Shown here: positions 1-8,236 of the stretch, piece after piece
Position numbering within the stretch: the first letter of the stretch is position 1
Layout: each line of letters starts with the position of its first letter
Assembly: GCA_038321235.1 (NCBI GenBank)
Contig: JBBQEU010000031.1
Coordinates: forward strand, 1 to 29,837
Reading direction: 5' to 3'
DNA length: 29,837 nucleotides
Source: Sva-07 sp038321235
GTDB taxonomy: Bacteria; Actinomycetota; Acidimicrobiia; Acidimicrobiales; Ilumatobacteraceae
Position numbers and translations under genes: made by a program
Notes under the pieces: model-generated
Database searches by the model: none
Seen by the model: only the letters and a program-made list of their open reading frames with translations
What the model was told of the DNA's origin: nothing

Positions 1-605
1 TCGAGCCCGATCCGGTTGGCGAAGTCGATGTACTCCTCCTCGATCGCCGAGAACACCTCGTGGGAGTAGTCCATGAGGTCCATCTTGTTGATGGCCACGA
101 CCACCCGTTCGATGCCGAGCAGCGACACGAGGAAGCTGTGACGTCGGGTCTGGGTGAGCACGCCTTTGCGGGCGTCGACCAGGATGATCGCCACGTCGGC
201 CGTGGACGCTCCGGTGACCATGTTGCGGGTGTACTGCTCGTGACCCGGGGTGTCGGCCACGATGAACTTGCGGTGCTCGGTGGTGAAGAACCGGTAGGCC
301 ACGTCGATCGTGATGCCCTGCTCACGTTCGGCCGACAGCCCATCGAGCAGCAACGCGAAGTCGAGGTCGCCGCCCTGGGTGCCCACCTTGGCCGAATCGA
401 CCTCGAGCGCGGCCAGATGATCCTCGAACACCAGATGGGTCTCGTACAGCAAACGCCCGATCAGGGTGCTCTTGCCGTCGTCGACGCTGCCGCACGTGAT
501 GAACCGCAACAGGCTCTTGTACTGATGCTGCGTCAGATACTCGTCGATGTTCTCCGCGATCAGCTCGTGTGCCTTCGATGCCGTGTTCGATGCCGGGGCA
601 GCCAT
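1..605 (-). CDS. cysN: Sulfate adenylyltransferase subunit 1 (GTPase), N-terminal part
   Basis: This is the GTP-hydrolysing subunit of ATP sulfurylase, which with CysD makes adenosine 5'-phosphosulfate from sulfate and ATP in the cytoplasm. Only the first 201 residues are inside the window; the gene continues past the left edge. Visible GTPase motifs are the P-loop GSVDDGKST (residues 39-47), the switch region EREQGITIDVAYRFF (about 93-107), DTPGHEQY (118-125) and NKMD (173-176). These are characteristic of CysN/NodQ within the translation-factor GTPase superfamily. The start ATG overlaps the cysD stop by one base (TGATG), so the two are translationally coupled. Whether a C-terminal APS-kinase (CysC) domain is fused, as in some CysNC proteins, cannot be seen. 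Confidence 0.95.
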   Translation of the reverse strand, partial: MAAPASNTASKAHELIAENIDEYLTQHQYKSLLRFITCGSVDDGKSTLIGRLLYETHLVFEDHLAALEVDSAKVGTQGGDLDFALLLDGLSAEREQGITIDVAYRFFTTEHRKFIVADTPGHEQYTRNMVTGASTADVAIILVDARKGVLTQTRRHSFLVSLLGIERVVVAINKMDLMDYSHEVFSAIEEEYIDFANRIGL

Positions 606-1561
606 CAGAAGTGACCTTCCTGCTTCTTCTTCTCCAACGAGCTGATGCCATCGTGGTCGGCCACGCGGCCCTGACGCTCCGAGGTGGTGGCCAGCAACAT
701 CTCCTGGATGATGCGCGGCAAGGTGTCGGCGGTCGACTCGATCGCACCCGTGATCGGGTAGCAACCGAGTGTGCGGAACCGAACCGTTCGCATCTCGGGC
801 ACCTCGCCCGGCTCGAGACGCATCCGATCGTCGTCGACCACGATCAGCGTGCCATCACGCTCGACCACCGGGCGAGGCGCCGCGAAATAGAGATCGACGA
901 GCGGGATCTGCTCGAGGTGGATGTACTGCCACACGTCGAGTTCGGTCCAGTTCGAGATCGGGAACACCCGCACCGTCTCGCCCTTGTTGCGACGACCGTT
1001 GTAGAGCTGCCACAGCTCGGGGCGTTGACGCTTCGGGTCCCACTGGTGCTGCGGGCTGCGGATCGAGAACACCCGCTCCTTCGCCCGCGACTTCTCCTCG
1101 TCGCGTCGGGCGCCGCCGAACATCACGTCGAACTTGCGCTCGTCGACGATCTGCTTGAGCCCTTCGGTCTTCCACATGTCGGTGTGCACCGCTGAGCCAT
1201 GATCGATCGGGTTGATGTTCTTCTCGATGCACTCGGGGTTGTGGTGCACGATCAATTCCAAGCCGTGCTCGGCCGCGGTGGCGTCGCGGAAGGCGTACAT
1301 CGCCTGGAACTTCCACATCGTGTCGACGTGCACCAGCGGGAACGGGGGAGTGGACGGGTGGAAGGCCTTGACCGCCAGGCGCAGCATCACCGAGCTGTCC
1401 TTGCCCATGGAATACAGCATCGCTGGACGCTCTGCCTCCGAGACCGCCTCGCGCATGATGTGGATCGCCTCGGCCTCCAACCGCTGCAAGTGCGTCAACC
1501 GCCCCCCGGTGAGTGCTGGGGCGGTGGTCGCTGCGGCGGTGTCCTTCGTGGCTGCGGTCAT
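605..1561 (-). CDS. cysD: Sulfate adenylyltransferase subunit 2
   Basis: This is the catalytic subunit of ATP sulfurylase, of the PP-loop adenylyltransferase (PAPS reductase-like) family. It activates sulfate with ATP, and CysN supplies GTP hydrolysis. The PP-loop SMGKDSSV lies at residues 51-58, and GGARRDEEKSRAKERVFS and WTELDVWQYI are typical family blocks. I chose the ATG at 1561 (318 aa). An AGGAG ribosome-binding site sits six bases before it, whereas the in-frame ATG at 1579 (six residues longer) has no comparable site and would place that AGGAG inside the coding sequence. The length is near the family's usual ~300 aa, with a short Ala/Thr-rich N-terminal extension. It is downstream of cysQ, and its stop overlaps the cysN start. 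Confidence 0.95.
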   Translation of the reverse strand: MTAATKDTAAATTAPALTGGRLTHLQRLEAEAIHIMREAVSEAERPAMLYSMGKDSSVMLRLAVKAFHPSTPPFPLVHVDTMWKFQAMYAFRDATAAEHGLELIVHHNPECIEKNINPIDHGSAVHTDMWKTEGLKQIVDERKFDVMFGGARRDEEKSRAKERVFSIRSPQHQWDPKRQRPELWQLYNGRRNKGETVRVFPISNWTELDVWQYIHLEQIPLVDLYFAAPRPVVERDGTLIVVDDDRMRLEPGEVPEMRTVRFRTLGCYPITGAIESTADTLPRIIQEMLLATTSERQGRVADHDGISSLEKKKQEGHF

Positions 1562-1567
1562 CCGGAT

Positions 1568-1572
1568 CTCCT
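1568..1572 (-). promoter_or_regulatory. Ribosome-binding site deciding the cysD start
   Basis: On the minus strand the sequence AGGAG lies six bases before the ATG at 1561. This favours that ATG over the in-frame ATG at 1579. Confidence 0.6.
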
Positions 1573-1581
1573 CGGTCATCG

Positions 1582-1606
1582 ATTCTCTACCAACTCGGTG
1601 GAGAAT
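1582..1606. promoter_or_regulatory. Inverted repeat upstream of cysD (candidate operator or hairpin)
   Basis: ATTCTC-t-ACC, then a five-base loop AACTC, then GGT-g-GAGAAT forms a ten-position inverted repeat with one internal mismatch. It lies between cysQ and cysD, 20 bases before the cysD start. The right arm TGGAGAAT (1599-1606) recurs directly at 1630-1637, at the 3' end of cysQ. A binding site for the Rrf2-type regulator encoded upstream is one reading; an intercistronic RNA hairpin is another. Seen: the symmetry and the repeat. Inferred: the role. Confidence 0.45.
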
Positions 1607-1625
1607 ACAGGAAACCGCGTCTGAT

Positions 1626-2609
1626 CTATTGGAGAATCTTGCCGACCGCCTCGATCACCTGCTCGTGGAAGCGACCGTCGGTGGCGACGACGCCGCTGTT
1701 CGCTTCGAGCTTGGTGCCGTGGGTGAAGTCGAGCGGCGCGCCGGTGACGTCGGTGACCACACCTCCGGCCTGTTCGACGACGAACTTGCCGGCGGCGTGG
1801 TCCCAGATCTTCTCGCGGTAGTCGGCCCGGGTCGGCAGGCGCAGGTAGATCGACGCGTCACCGCGTGCCACGGCTGCGTACTTGCACTGGCTGTCGATGC
1901 GGTACGGCTCGGTGGTGATGCCGAGCCGGGCGGCGATCTGAGCCGAGTGGTCCTGATTCGAGTGGCCGGACTCGACCGACTCGCAGAAACGCGCTTCGGC
2001 CAGGTCGGCGGGCGCTGCCACCCGAACGGCCACCGGGTCGGTCGTCGACCCGTACCAGGCCAGGCACACACCATCGATGGCGGCGAAGATCGCTCCGGTG
2101 GAACCATCGGGATTCGGCAGGTTCGGGCACCCGAGCACCCCGAGGATCACCTCGCCGCGCTCGATCAACGCGAGCGCGATCGCGTACTGCTCGCCGCGCA
2201 GGAAGCCCTTCGTGCCATCGATCGGGTCGAGGGTCCAGTAGCGGTCGGTGGTGCCATCTGCTGATCCGACGGCGATCCAGTCGAGCACGGTCGCGGCCCC
2301 GACGTCGTCGCTGCGTTGCCGACGCACCAAGTCGACGACGCCCTGACGCAGTGCCGCGCGCTCGGGACTGCGCAGGTCGTCGGAATCCTCTTCACCGACC
2401 AGGTCGAGCGTTCCCAGCGATTCGGTCAGCGTGGCGCAGACGATCGCCTGCGCAGCGAAGTCGGCGACGGAGACAGGGCTGTCGTCGCTCTTGGCGAGCG
2501 TGTCGCCCGACAACAGCCGCCCCTGGGCGTGGCTGGTCATCGCTGCGGCCGAGCGGACCGCGACGAGCGCAACGGCGAGTTCTGGTTGCAGAGCAGTGGC
2601 GGATGTCAT
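1626..2609 (-). CDS. cysQ: 3'(2'),5'-bisphosphate nucleotidase, CysQ/Hal2-like
   Basis: This is a member of the inositol-monophosphatase superfamily, 327 aa. The likely reaction is Mg-dependent removal of the 3'-phosphate from PAP (and possibly PAPS), which recycles the by-product of sulfate assimilation. Metal-binding motifs are visible: EED in VGEEDSDD (73-75), DPIDGTKGF (128-136) and WDHAAGKFVVEQAGG (269-283). The DGTKGF form and length fit Hal2/CysQ-like enzymes better than ~270 aa inositol monophosphatases. It begins 15 bases after the rrf2-type gene and is followed by cysD, which supports a sulfur role. Activity on inositol phosphates or fructose-1,6-bisphosphate cannot be excluded from sequence. 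Confidence 0.88.
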   Translation of the reverse strand: MTSATALQPELAVALVAVRSAAAMTSHAQGRLLSGDTLAKSDDSPVSVADFAAQAIVCATLTESLGTLDLVGEEDSDDLRSPERAALRQGVVDLVRRQRSDDVGAATVLDWIAVGSADGTTDRYWTLDPIDGTKGFLRGEQYAIALALIERGEVILGVLGCPNLPNPDGSTGAIFAAIDGVCLAWYGSTTDPVAVRVAAPADLAEARFCESVESGHSNQDHSAQIAARLGITTEPYRIDSQCKYAAVARGDASIYLRLPTRADYREKIWDHAAGKFVVEQAGGVVTDVTGAPLDFTHGTKLEANSGVVATDGRFHEQVIEAVGKILQ

Positions 2610-2624
2610 GTGAGGTGTGCGGTG

Positions 2625-3089
2625 TCAGCCATAGCGCCGTTGGGTGGTGTCGCGATACTCGCTGGCGAGATCGGCAACGTCGGGCGGAAGCTCGCCCGCG
2701 ACCAGATCGGCCAGCGTCACGGTTTCGAGGACGCGCCGCAGACTGCCGCGTATCGCCATCCAAACCTCGGGCAAGGCCTCGGCCGGCCCGTCGTAGCGAA
2801 GGTCTCGAAGGCTCTCGTCGTGGATGTCGGCGAGCGGGCCGTCGACCGCCCGGAAGATGTCGGCGAGCGAGATGTCGCTCGGCGGGCGGGCGATGGTGAA
2901 GCCGCCATCCGGACCGCGCTTGGAGCGAACGAGTTCGGCGAGCTTCAGGTCGCGGAGGATGTCGAGGAGGTACTTGAGCGAGATGTGTTGGCCGGTGGCG
3001 ATGGCATCGGCCTTCATCGACGGCCCGTCGCAGGCAGCGAGTTCGGCCATCGCTCTGACGGCATTGTCGACCCGCTCCGAGATCCTCAT
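2625..3089 (-). CDS. Rrf2-family transcriptional regulator without the Fe-S cysteines
   Basis: 154 aa. The N-terminal winged helix is typical of Rrf2 proteins: MRISERVDNAVRAMAELA, then ISLKYLLDILRDLKLAELV and the wing RGPDGGFTIARP (about residues 58-69). The following FRAVDGPLADI matches the usual linker/dimer segment. Iron-sulfur Rrf2 proteins such as IscR and NsrR carry three clustered cysteines in the middle. Here the only cysteine is near residue 20 (AACDG), so no cluster is expected. In this it resembles CymR-type Rrf2 proteins, which control sulfur and cysteine genes. It is the first gene of rrf2-cysQ-cysD-cysN on the minus strand, so it probably regulates this operon. The effector is unknown. 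Confidence 0.88.
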   Translation of the reverse strand: MRISERVDNAVRAMAELAACDGPSMKADAIATGQHISLKYLLDILRDLKLAELVRSKRGPDGGFTIARPPSDISLADIFRAVDGPLADIHDESLRDLRYDGPAEALPEVWMAIRGSLRRVLETVTLADLVAGELPPDVADLASEYRDTTQRRYG

Positions 3090-3150
3090 CGTCGAGTGAC
3101 CCTACTGGCCGGGGCGGCGGGCCGACCGGTAGCGAAACGCGAGAACGCGA

Positions 3151-3161
3151 GACGTAACGTC
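3151..3161. promoter_or_regulatory. Palindrome in the rrf2/DUF35 divergent intergenic region
   Basis: GACGT-A-ACGTC is a perfect inverted repeat in the 133-base gap between two divergent genes. It is preceded by the direct repeat ACGCGAGA ACGCGAGA (about 3137-3152). It could be an operator for autoregulation of the Rrf2-type gene. No convincing -35/-10 pair was found. Confidence 0.3.
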
Positions 3162-3222
3162 AGCGTCGCCAACGCGCGCGTCCCGTCGACGCGCCACCCG
3201 ATCCCAGGAGCCGAACCGCGTC

Positions 3223-3627
3223 ATGTCGACAGTCAGTCAGATCCCGTTCGTCGACTACCTCGTGCTCGACGATGGTCCCGCCCATCTGGTGGCCAACGAG
3301 TGCGCCTCGTGCGGCGCACGGTTCTTCGGCCGCCGCAACGCGTGCGCAGCGTGTTTCGCCACGGAGTTCGACGAGGTCTCGATACCCACCGATGGTGAAC
3401 TGCGCACGTTCACCATCGTGGCGTTCGCTGCTCCCGGTGTCGACGTGCCGTTCGTTGCCGGAGTGATCGACTGCGACGGCACGAGTGTGCGCGCCAACAT
3501 CATCAACACCGAGCCGGCCCCGGACAACATCCACACCGGTATGAAGGTTCGGCTCGCGACCTATTCGATCGGCGCCGACGCCGACGGGGTCGAAGCCATC
3601 GGCTTCGGCTTCGAACCGGTCGACTGA
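3223..3627 (+). CDS. Zn-ribbon/OB-fold DUF35 protein (acyl-CoA-associated)
   Basis: 134 aa. The N-terminal rubredoxin-like zinc ribbon has two CxxC pairs, CASCG (about residues 27-31) and CAACF (about 42-46). A C-terminal OB-fold follows (GELRTFTIVAFAAPG, VDVPFVAGVIDCDG). DUF35 proteins usually partner a thiolase or thiolase-like enzyme, where they present acyl-CoA substrates or stabilise the complex. The next gene, 62 bases downstream on the same strand, encodes such a thiolase, so the pair probably forms one complex. An AGGAG lies 12 bases before the ATG, slightly far. The substrate is not evident. Confidence 0.85.
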   Translation: MSTVSQIPFVDYLVLDDGPAHLVANECASCGARFFGRRNACAACFATEFDEVSIPTDGELRTFTIVAFAAPGVDVPFVAGVIDCDGTSVRANIINTEPAPDNIHTGMKVRLATYSIGADADGVEAIGFGFEPVD

Positions 3628-3689
3628 CCAGCGAACGTCGACGACCGATCCACCACCGTCCACCATCGCAGAGAACCAGGGAGAAACCC

Positions 3690-4895
3690 ATGAGTGCATC
3701 CGACGAGATCTTCATCCTCGGCATCAACATGACCAAGTTCGGCAAGCATCCCGACAAGGACATCGTCGACCTCGCCGCCGAGGCGGTGCAAGCTGCACTC
3801 GCCGACGGTGGCGTCACCATGGCCGACATGGGGATCCTTGCGGCCGGCAACCTGATGGGCGGCGGCGGCTTCGGCCAGTCGCTCCAGAAGCAGGTCGGCC
3901 AGACCGGTATCCCGGTGTACAACGTGGCAAACGCCTGCGCCACCGGGGCGACGGCTCTTCGTACGGTGATCATGGCGATCAAGGCTGGTGAATGCGACAT
4001 GGGGCTCGCCGTCGGCGTCGAGAAACTCGCCGGGGCAGGTCTGCTCGCGGGCGGAAATCGCAAGGCCGACAGCGACACCTGGACCCCCGACGGTCGATAC
4101 GGCGCCGTTGCGCCCTTGGACGGCCGCGTCGGGACCGAGACGATGCCCGGGGTGTTCGCCCAGATCGGGATGGAGTACGGCCACAAGTACGGCGGCGTCG
4201 ACTTCGAACTGTTCGCCCGGATCTCGGAGAAGAACCACTCGCACTCCACGCTCAACCCGCTCGCGGCGTACACCAAGGCAATGAGCCTCGAGCAGATCAT
4301 GGGCGACATGATGATCGCCTACCCGAACACTCGGCCGATGTGTTCGGCCAACTGCGACGGCGGTGCCGCAGCGGTCCTCGTCAGTGGCTCGAAGTTGACG
4401 ACGTTGTCGCTCGAGCAACAGCGTCGAGCGGTCAAGGTGTCGGCATCGATCCTCACCACCGATCCGTACGAGGAGGCCTGCCAGGTGCTCCCCGATGTCA
4501 ACACACTGACCCGCAACGCCGCACGGCAGGCATACGAGGCTGCCGGCGTCGGGCCCGACGACCTCGACCTCGTCGAGTTGCACGACTGTTTCGCCACCGC
4601 TGAGCTGGTGCACTACGACAACCTCATGCTGTGCGAAGAAGGCGGCGCCGCCGACTTCTTCAATTCCGGAGCCACGTGGCGGACCGGCTCGACCCCGGTG
4701 AACGTGTCTGGTGGGCTGCAGTCGAAGGGGCATCCCATCTCGGCGACCGGCATCGCGAACGTCTGGGAGGTCTGCCACCACCTTCGCGGCGAGGCAGGCG
4801 ACCGCCAGATCGAGGGCGCCAAGGTCGGGCTCGCACACGTGATCGGTCTCGGCTCGGCCTGTGGCATCCACGTGCTCGAGAAATCCGCTGCCTGA
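3690..4895 (+). CDS. Thiolase / acetyl-CoA acetyltransferase-like, SCP2-type
   Basis: 401 aa, of the thiolase superfamily in the lipid-transfer-protein (SCP-x/Ltp) branch. The nucleophilic cysteine is C83 in NVANACATGATALR. HDCFATAE (298-305), GGLQSKGHPISATG (341-354, His348) and the C-terminal GSACGIHV (389-396, Cys391) supply the rest of the active site. With the full Cys-His-Cys set it should be able to form or cleave carbon-carbon bonds of acyl-CoAs. This differs from Ltp2-type aldolases that have lost the nucleophile. AGGGAG upstream of the ATG gives a good ribosome-binding site. The DUF35 gene just before it is the expected partner. Beta-oxidation or side-chain degradation of a lipid or steroid-like substrate is possible but unproven. 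Confidence 0.87.
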   Translation: MSASDEIFILGINMTKFGKHPDKDIVDLAAEAVQAALADGGVTMADMGILAAGNLMGGGGFGQSLQKQVGQTGIPVYNVANACATGATALRTVIMAIKAGECDMGLAVGVEKLAGAGLLAGGNRKADSDTWTPDGRYGAVAPLDGRVGTETMPGVFAQIGMEYGHKYGGVDFELFARISEKNHSHSTLNPLAAYTKAMSLEQIMGDMMIAYPNTRPMCSANCDGGAAAVLVSGSKLTTLSLEQQRRAVKVSASILTTDPYEEACQVLPDVNTLTRNAARQAYEAAGVGPDDLDLVELHDCFATAELVHYDNLMLCEEGGAADFFNSGATWRTGSTPVNVSGGLQSKGHPISATGIANVWEVCHHLRGEAGDRQIEGAKVGLAHVIGLGSACGIHVLEKSAA

Positions 4896-4910
4896 GGTAC
4901 CGTCAGGGGC

Positions 4911-6905
4911 ATGATCGGTACGCCCGAGCGGGCCTACCGGCCCGGGCTCGACGGCATACGGGCCCTCGCCGTCGCGGCAGTGCTGGCGTTCCATCTCGAC
5001 CGCCTGCCCGGCGGGAATCTCGGCGTGGATGCGTTCTTCGTCGTGTCCGGCTGGTTGATCACCTGGAAGCTGCTGTCCGACATCGAACGCGACGGACGGG
5101 TGGAGATCCGCAAGTTCTGGACGAGCCGACTCCGACGGTTGATGCCGGCCAGCATGGCGGTGCTCGTCGCGCTGGCGGTGGTCTGGCCTCTCGCCGGGAT
5201 CGACGTGCCGTCGCTGCGTCGCGACATCGCCTGGGCGGCGGTGGGCCTGTCGAACTGGGGCACGATCTCGGGGGGCGGTGATTACTGGGCCCGCTTCGGC
5301 GAACCATCGCCGTTGACGCACTTCTGGTCGCTCGCGATCGAGCAGCAGTTCTACCTTCTCTGGCCGATCGTGCTGCTGGTGGTGGTCGCGATGACGGTGC
5401 GTGTCCGTCTGGTGGTCGCAGTCGTGAGTAGTGCGGGAGCGGTGGCGTCGGTGGTGTTCATGAACGTGCTGTTCGATCCGGCCGATCCGACCGCCACCTA
5501 CATGAACACCTTCACCCGTGCGCACACGTTGCTGATCGGTGCTGCCGCAGGAGCGTTGACCGTCGTGCTGGCCGACGGCCGACTGCGATTCGGTACCGCA
5601 GCGCGTCGCCTCGCGCCGATCGCTTCTGCCGTGGCGGTCGCCATCATCGTGGCGTCGTCGGAGCGTTCGACGTGGCTGTTCAGTTGGGGGTTCCCGGTGT
5701 TCGCGCTGGCCATGGTCGTCGTCGTGGTGGCCACGGCCGACGGGTTCGCGGAACCTGTGATGGCCTCTCCACCGATGCGATGGTTGGGGGATCGCAGCTA
5801 CGGCTTGTATCTGTGGCACTGGCCGGTGTTCCTGCTGCTGTCTGCCTCTCGCCTGGGCATCGACGAGTGGTGGGCGCCGATGCTGGCGCTCGATGCGGTT
5901 CGCGTTGCGCTGGCAGTGGTGCTCGCCGACGTGTCGTACCGCTACCTCGAGACACCGATCCGTCGTCGACAGCGGCTACCGCGCTGGCACGCGACCGTCG
6001 CTGCTGGATTGTCGTTGGCGCTGCTTGCGGTGCTGCTGGTGACGGTGGTGCCCCGTCCAGCGTCGACGTCGGCGGAATCGGTGATCACGCTGCCCCCGGC
6101 GAATGTCACGCCCGCGCCGAACATCGCGGCATCGTCGGAGCCTTCGCTCGAACCAGGCGAGCCCACCGAGGCGCCGAGTGGCAACAGCGCAACAACCACC
6201 GCACCGCCGGCGGCCCCGAGCGGGCCGCTACGCGTGCTCGTGACCGGTGACAGCTTGGCCGTGCACCTGTCGGAGGCGCTGCTGGAACATGCAGCGTCCC
6301 GACCCGACGAGATCGTCGCAGGCAGCGCCGCGTTCGGCGGTTGCGGACTGTCGGCAGCCACCGACGCACGACTCCACGAGTTCACCAACGTCAGCCGCGA
6401 GCGTGAACTGCTCGACATCAGCGGGTGCGTCGGGCAGTGGGCATCGGTGCCGCAACGCGTCCGCGACGAGGCGATCGACGTGGTGCTGGTCGACATCGGC
6501 CCCTGGGACGCGCTCGACATGCACCTCGCCGACGGTCGGGTGGTGTCGGTCGCCGACGGGGTCGGACGCCGGCTGGTCGCCGCCGCCTACGAGGAATTCG
6601 CCGCGCCGGTCGCCGATGCGGGCGCCACCATCGTGTGGGTGACGCCTGCCGACTCCCACCTGGGATGGGGCGAATTCGATGACCCGGTCAACGACCCCGG
6701 TCGCTGGGATGCCATCCGGGCGATCATCGACGGTCTCGGCGTGGTGCAGATCGATCTGCCCGGATGGTTGGCCGTGAACGGCCTGGAGGGCCCCGACGGC
6801 CGGCCTGACGGCGTGCACCTGGCGCCGGGGCTCAACGAACGATTCGTCGCCGAACAGGTCGCACCCGCCCTCGACGCCCTTCGTCTCGCGCGTCCTGTGG
6901 GCTGA
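4911..6905 (+). CDS. Acyltransferase 3 membrane protein with C-terminal SGNH domain (OafA-like)
   Basis: 664 aa. Residues 10-380 form an acyltransferase-3 domain with about ten membrane segments. It starts with YRPGLDGIRALAV, has the conserved His28 (LAFHLD), GVDAFFVVSGWLIT (38-51), FWSLAIEQQFYLLWP (138-152) and RSYGLYLWHWPVFLLL (295-310). A last membrane helix (about 360-380) and a Pro/Ser/Thr-rich linker (385-437) lead to an SGNH domain of about 225 residues. That domain has VTGDSLA (444-450) and DGVH (633-636) as nucleophile and catalytic Asp/His blocks. Family members O-acetylate extracytoplasmic glycans, peptidoglycan or lipid-linked sugars. The acceptor here is unknown. It begins 15 bases after the thiolase stop. 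Confidence 0.9.
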   Translation: MIGTPERAYRPGLDGIRALAVAAVLAFHLDRLPGGNLGVDAFFVVSGWLITWKLLSDIERDGRVEIRKFWTSRLRRLMPASMAVLVALAVVWPLAGIDVPSLRRDIAWAAVGLSNWGTISGGGDYWARFGEPSPLTHFWSLAIEQQFYLLWPIVLLVVVAMTVRVRLVVAVVSSAGAVASVVFMNVLFDPADPTATYMNTFTRAHTLLIGAAAGALTVVLADGRLRFGTAARRLAPIASAVAVAIIVASSERSTWLFSWGFPVFALAMVVVVVATADGFAEPVMASPPMRWLGDRSYGLYLWHWPVFLLLSASRLGIDEWWAPMLALDAVRVALAVVLADVSYRYLETPIRRRQRLPRWHATVAAGLSLALLAVLLVTVVPRPASTSAESVITLPPANVTPAPNIAASSEPSLEPGEPTEAPSGNSATTTAPPAAPSGPLRVLVTGDSLAVHLSEALLEHAASRPDEIVAGSAAFGGCGLSAATDARLHEFTNVSRERELLDISGCVGQWASVPQRVRDEAIDVVLVDIGPWDALDMHLADGRVVSVADGVGRRLVAAAYEEFAAPVADAGATIVWVTPADSHLGWGEFDDPVNDPGRWDAIRAIIDGLGVVQIDLPGWLAVNGLEGPDGRPDGVHLAPGLNERFVAEQVAPALDALRLARPVG

Positions 6906-6949
6906 CTGTCGCCGGTTGCGTCAGCGCCATCGGGGGTACGGGCATCACC

Positions 6950-7819
6950 ATGACGCAGCCGTCGATCGCGATCGTGGTCAACCCCGAGCGGAGTGACGAA
7001 CTGCACAACCTGCTCGACGCGCTGGGCGTCAGTCGCTCCGACGTCGACGTGCTCGAACCCGACGACGCCGATGGCCTCGAGTCCGCGGTGTCCGACGTTG
7101 TGGGGCGAATCGACGTGGTCGCGGCGATCGGCGGTGACGGCACACAGCGAATCGTTGCGTCGGTGTTGAAGGGCTCGCGAACAGCGCTGGCCGTCGTGCC
7201 CGGCGGCACCGTCAACCTGCTCGCCCGCGTCATCGGTACGTCGTCGGTCGAGCGGGCGGCGGCGGCGATCCAGAGCGGACGTCGCCGCACGATCGACACC
7301 GGTGCCGTCGATGGCGAGACGTTCGTGCTCCAAGCCAGTACCGGCTACGACGCGGCGGTGATCCGAAGCGTCGATGACAGCGCCAAGCGATGGGGTCGGC
7401 TCGGCTACTTCGTCACCGGGTTGCGTGAACTCCGCGCGCATCGCCCACGCACCGTCGAGGTGATCGTGGACGGCGAACGGTTCTTCCAAGGACGGGCGTT
7501 GACCGTGATGGTCACCAACGTCGGCGAGCGGGGTTCGCCCGACCTGACCGTGGCGCGCCGATCTGCGTTCGACGACGGCCAGCTCGATGTGGTGGTGCAG
7601 CGTTGCGACACGGCATGGGGCATGGCCCGCACGATCTGGGCGCTGATGCGCGATCGGGACCCGAACAGCGATGATCTGGTGTTGGGTCATGGGCGGTCGA
7701 TCGACGTGCGCTGGTCGGTACCCGTAGCGGCGCAGCGTGATGGTGACTCCACGGGGATGGTGACCGAGACGCACCACGAGGTCGCCGCCGGCTCGCTGAT
7801 CGTGTGCGTGCCGGGTTGA
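6950..7819 (+). CDS. Diacylglycerol kinase-like lipid kinase (DAGK catalytic domain)
   Basis: 289 aa. The N-terminal NAD-kinase-like fold shows SIAIVVNP (5-12), the nucleotide loop AAIGGDGTQR (58-67) and VPGGTVNLLARVIG (83-96). These are the signatures of the DagK/sphingosine-kinase/YegS family. TGYDAAVI and the basic GRLGYFVTGLREL fit the C-terminal beta-sandwich lipid-binding domain. The likely role is ATP-dependent phosphorylation of diacylglycerol or another membrane lipid at the cytoplasmic face; the exact lipid cannot be told. It is separated from the acyltransferase by 44 bases. Confidence 0.85.
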   Translation: MTQPSIAIVVNPERSDELHNLLDALGVSRSDVDVLEPDDADGLESAVSDVVGRIDVVAAIGGDGTQRIVASVLKGSRTALAVVPGGTVNLLARVIGTSSVERAAAAIQSGRRRTIDTGAVDGETFVLQASTGYDAAVIRSVDDSAKRWGRLGYFVTGLRELRAHRPRTVEVIVDGERFFQGRALTVMVTNVGERGSPDLTVARRSAFDDGQLDVVVQRCDTAWGMARTIWALMRDRDPNSDDLVLGHGRSIDVRWSVPVAAQRDGDSTGMVTETHHEVAAGSLIVCVPG

Positions 7820-7861
7820 GGTGCTGGTTACTCGACCACCCGTCTGGGTAGCACCGGTGGC

Positions 7862-8236
7862 ATGACCGACGCCAACGCACCCCAGTCGCACTCCGAACAG
7901 ACCGATTCGACCAAGTTGGGCGAGACCGTCGGCCAAGTCGACAATCCCGGCGACATCTATCCGCCCGATCAGCCGCTCGGAGTCGAGGACCCGTCGATCC
8001 TCGGCGACGGTTCGATTGCCACCGACGATGTCGAGACCCGGTCGGAGCGTGAGCAGCCAGAAGTTGGCGATGCCCCGCCGAAGACCGACGAATTGGGTCA
8101 CGACCTGCTCGATCCCTCGGATGACCCCGATCGACTCGACGACGAGGAACAGCTCGTGGCACGACATGGTGACGACGCCGACAGCGCCGCCGAAGTCGCG
8201 GCCGTCCACGAAGTGCCGAGCGATCGGATGCGCTGA
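7862..8236 (+). CDS. DUF5709-like acidic protein
   Basis: 124 aa, strongly acidic, with no membrane segment, signal or cysteine. The block DIYPPDQPLGVED and the C-terminal EVAAVHEVPSDRM resemble actinobacterial DUF5709 proteins, whose function is unknown. The composition (many Asp, Glu, Ser, Pro) suggests a disordered protein. Its TGA overlaps the next ATG by one base (TGATG), so it is translationally coupled to the DUF2231-Rieske gene. The family assignment rests on pattern memory. Confidence 0.6.
   Translation: MTDANAPQSHSEQTDSTKLGETVGQVDNPGDIYPPDQPLGVEDPSILGDGSIATDDVETRSEREQPEVGDAPPKTDELGHDLLDPSDDPDRLDDEEQLVARHGDDADSAAEVAAVHEVPSDRMR

Noticed and set aside
3561..5819. Long minus-strand open frame of about 750 codons opposite the thiolase and acyltransferase
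   Set aside because: It is rich in Arg, His, Asp and Gly with no domain, and lies antisense to two clear genes. It is a GC-rich shadow frame.
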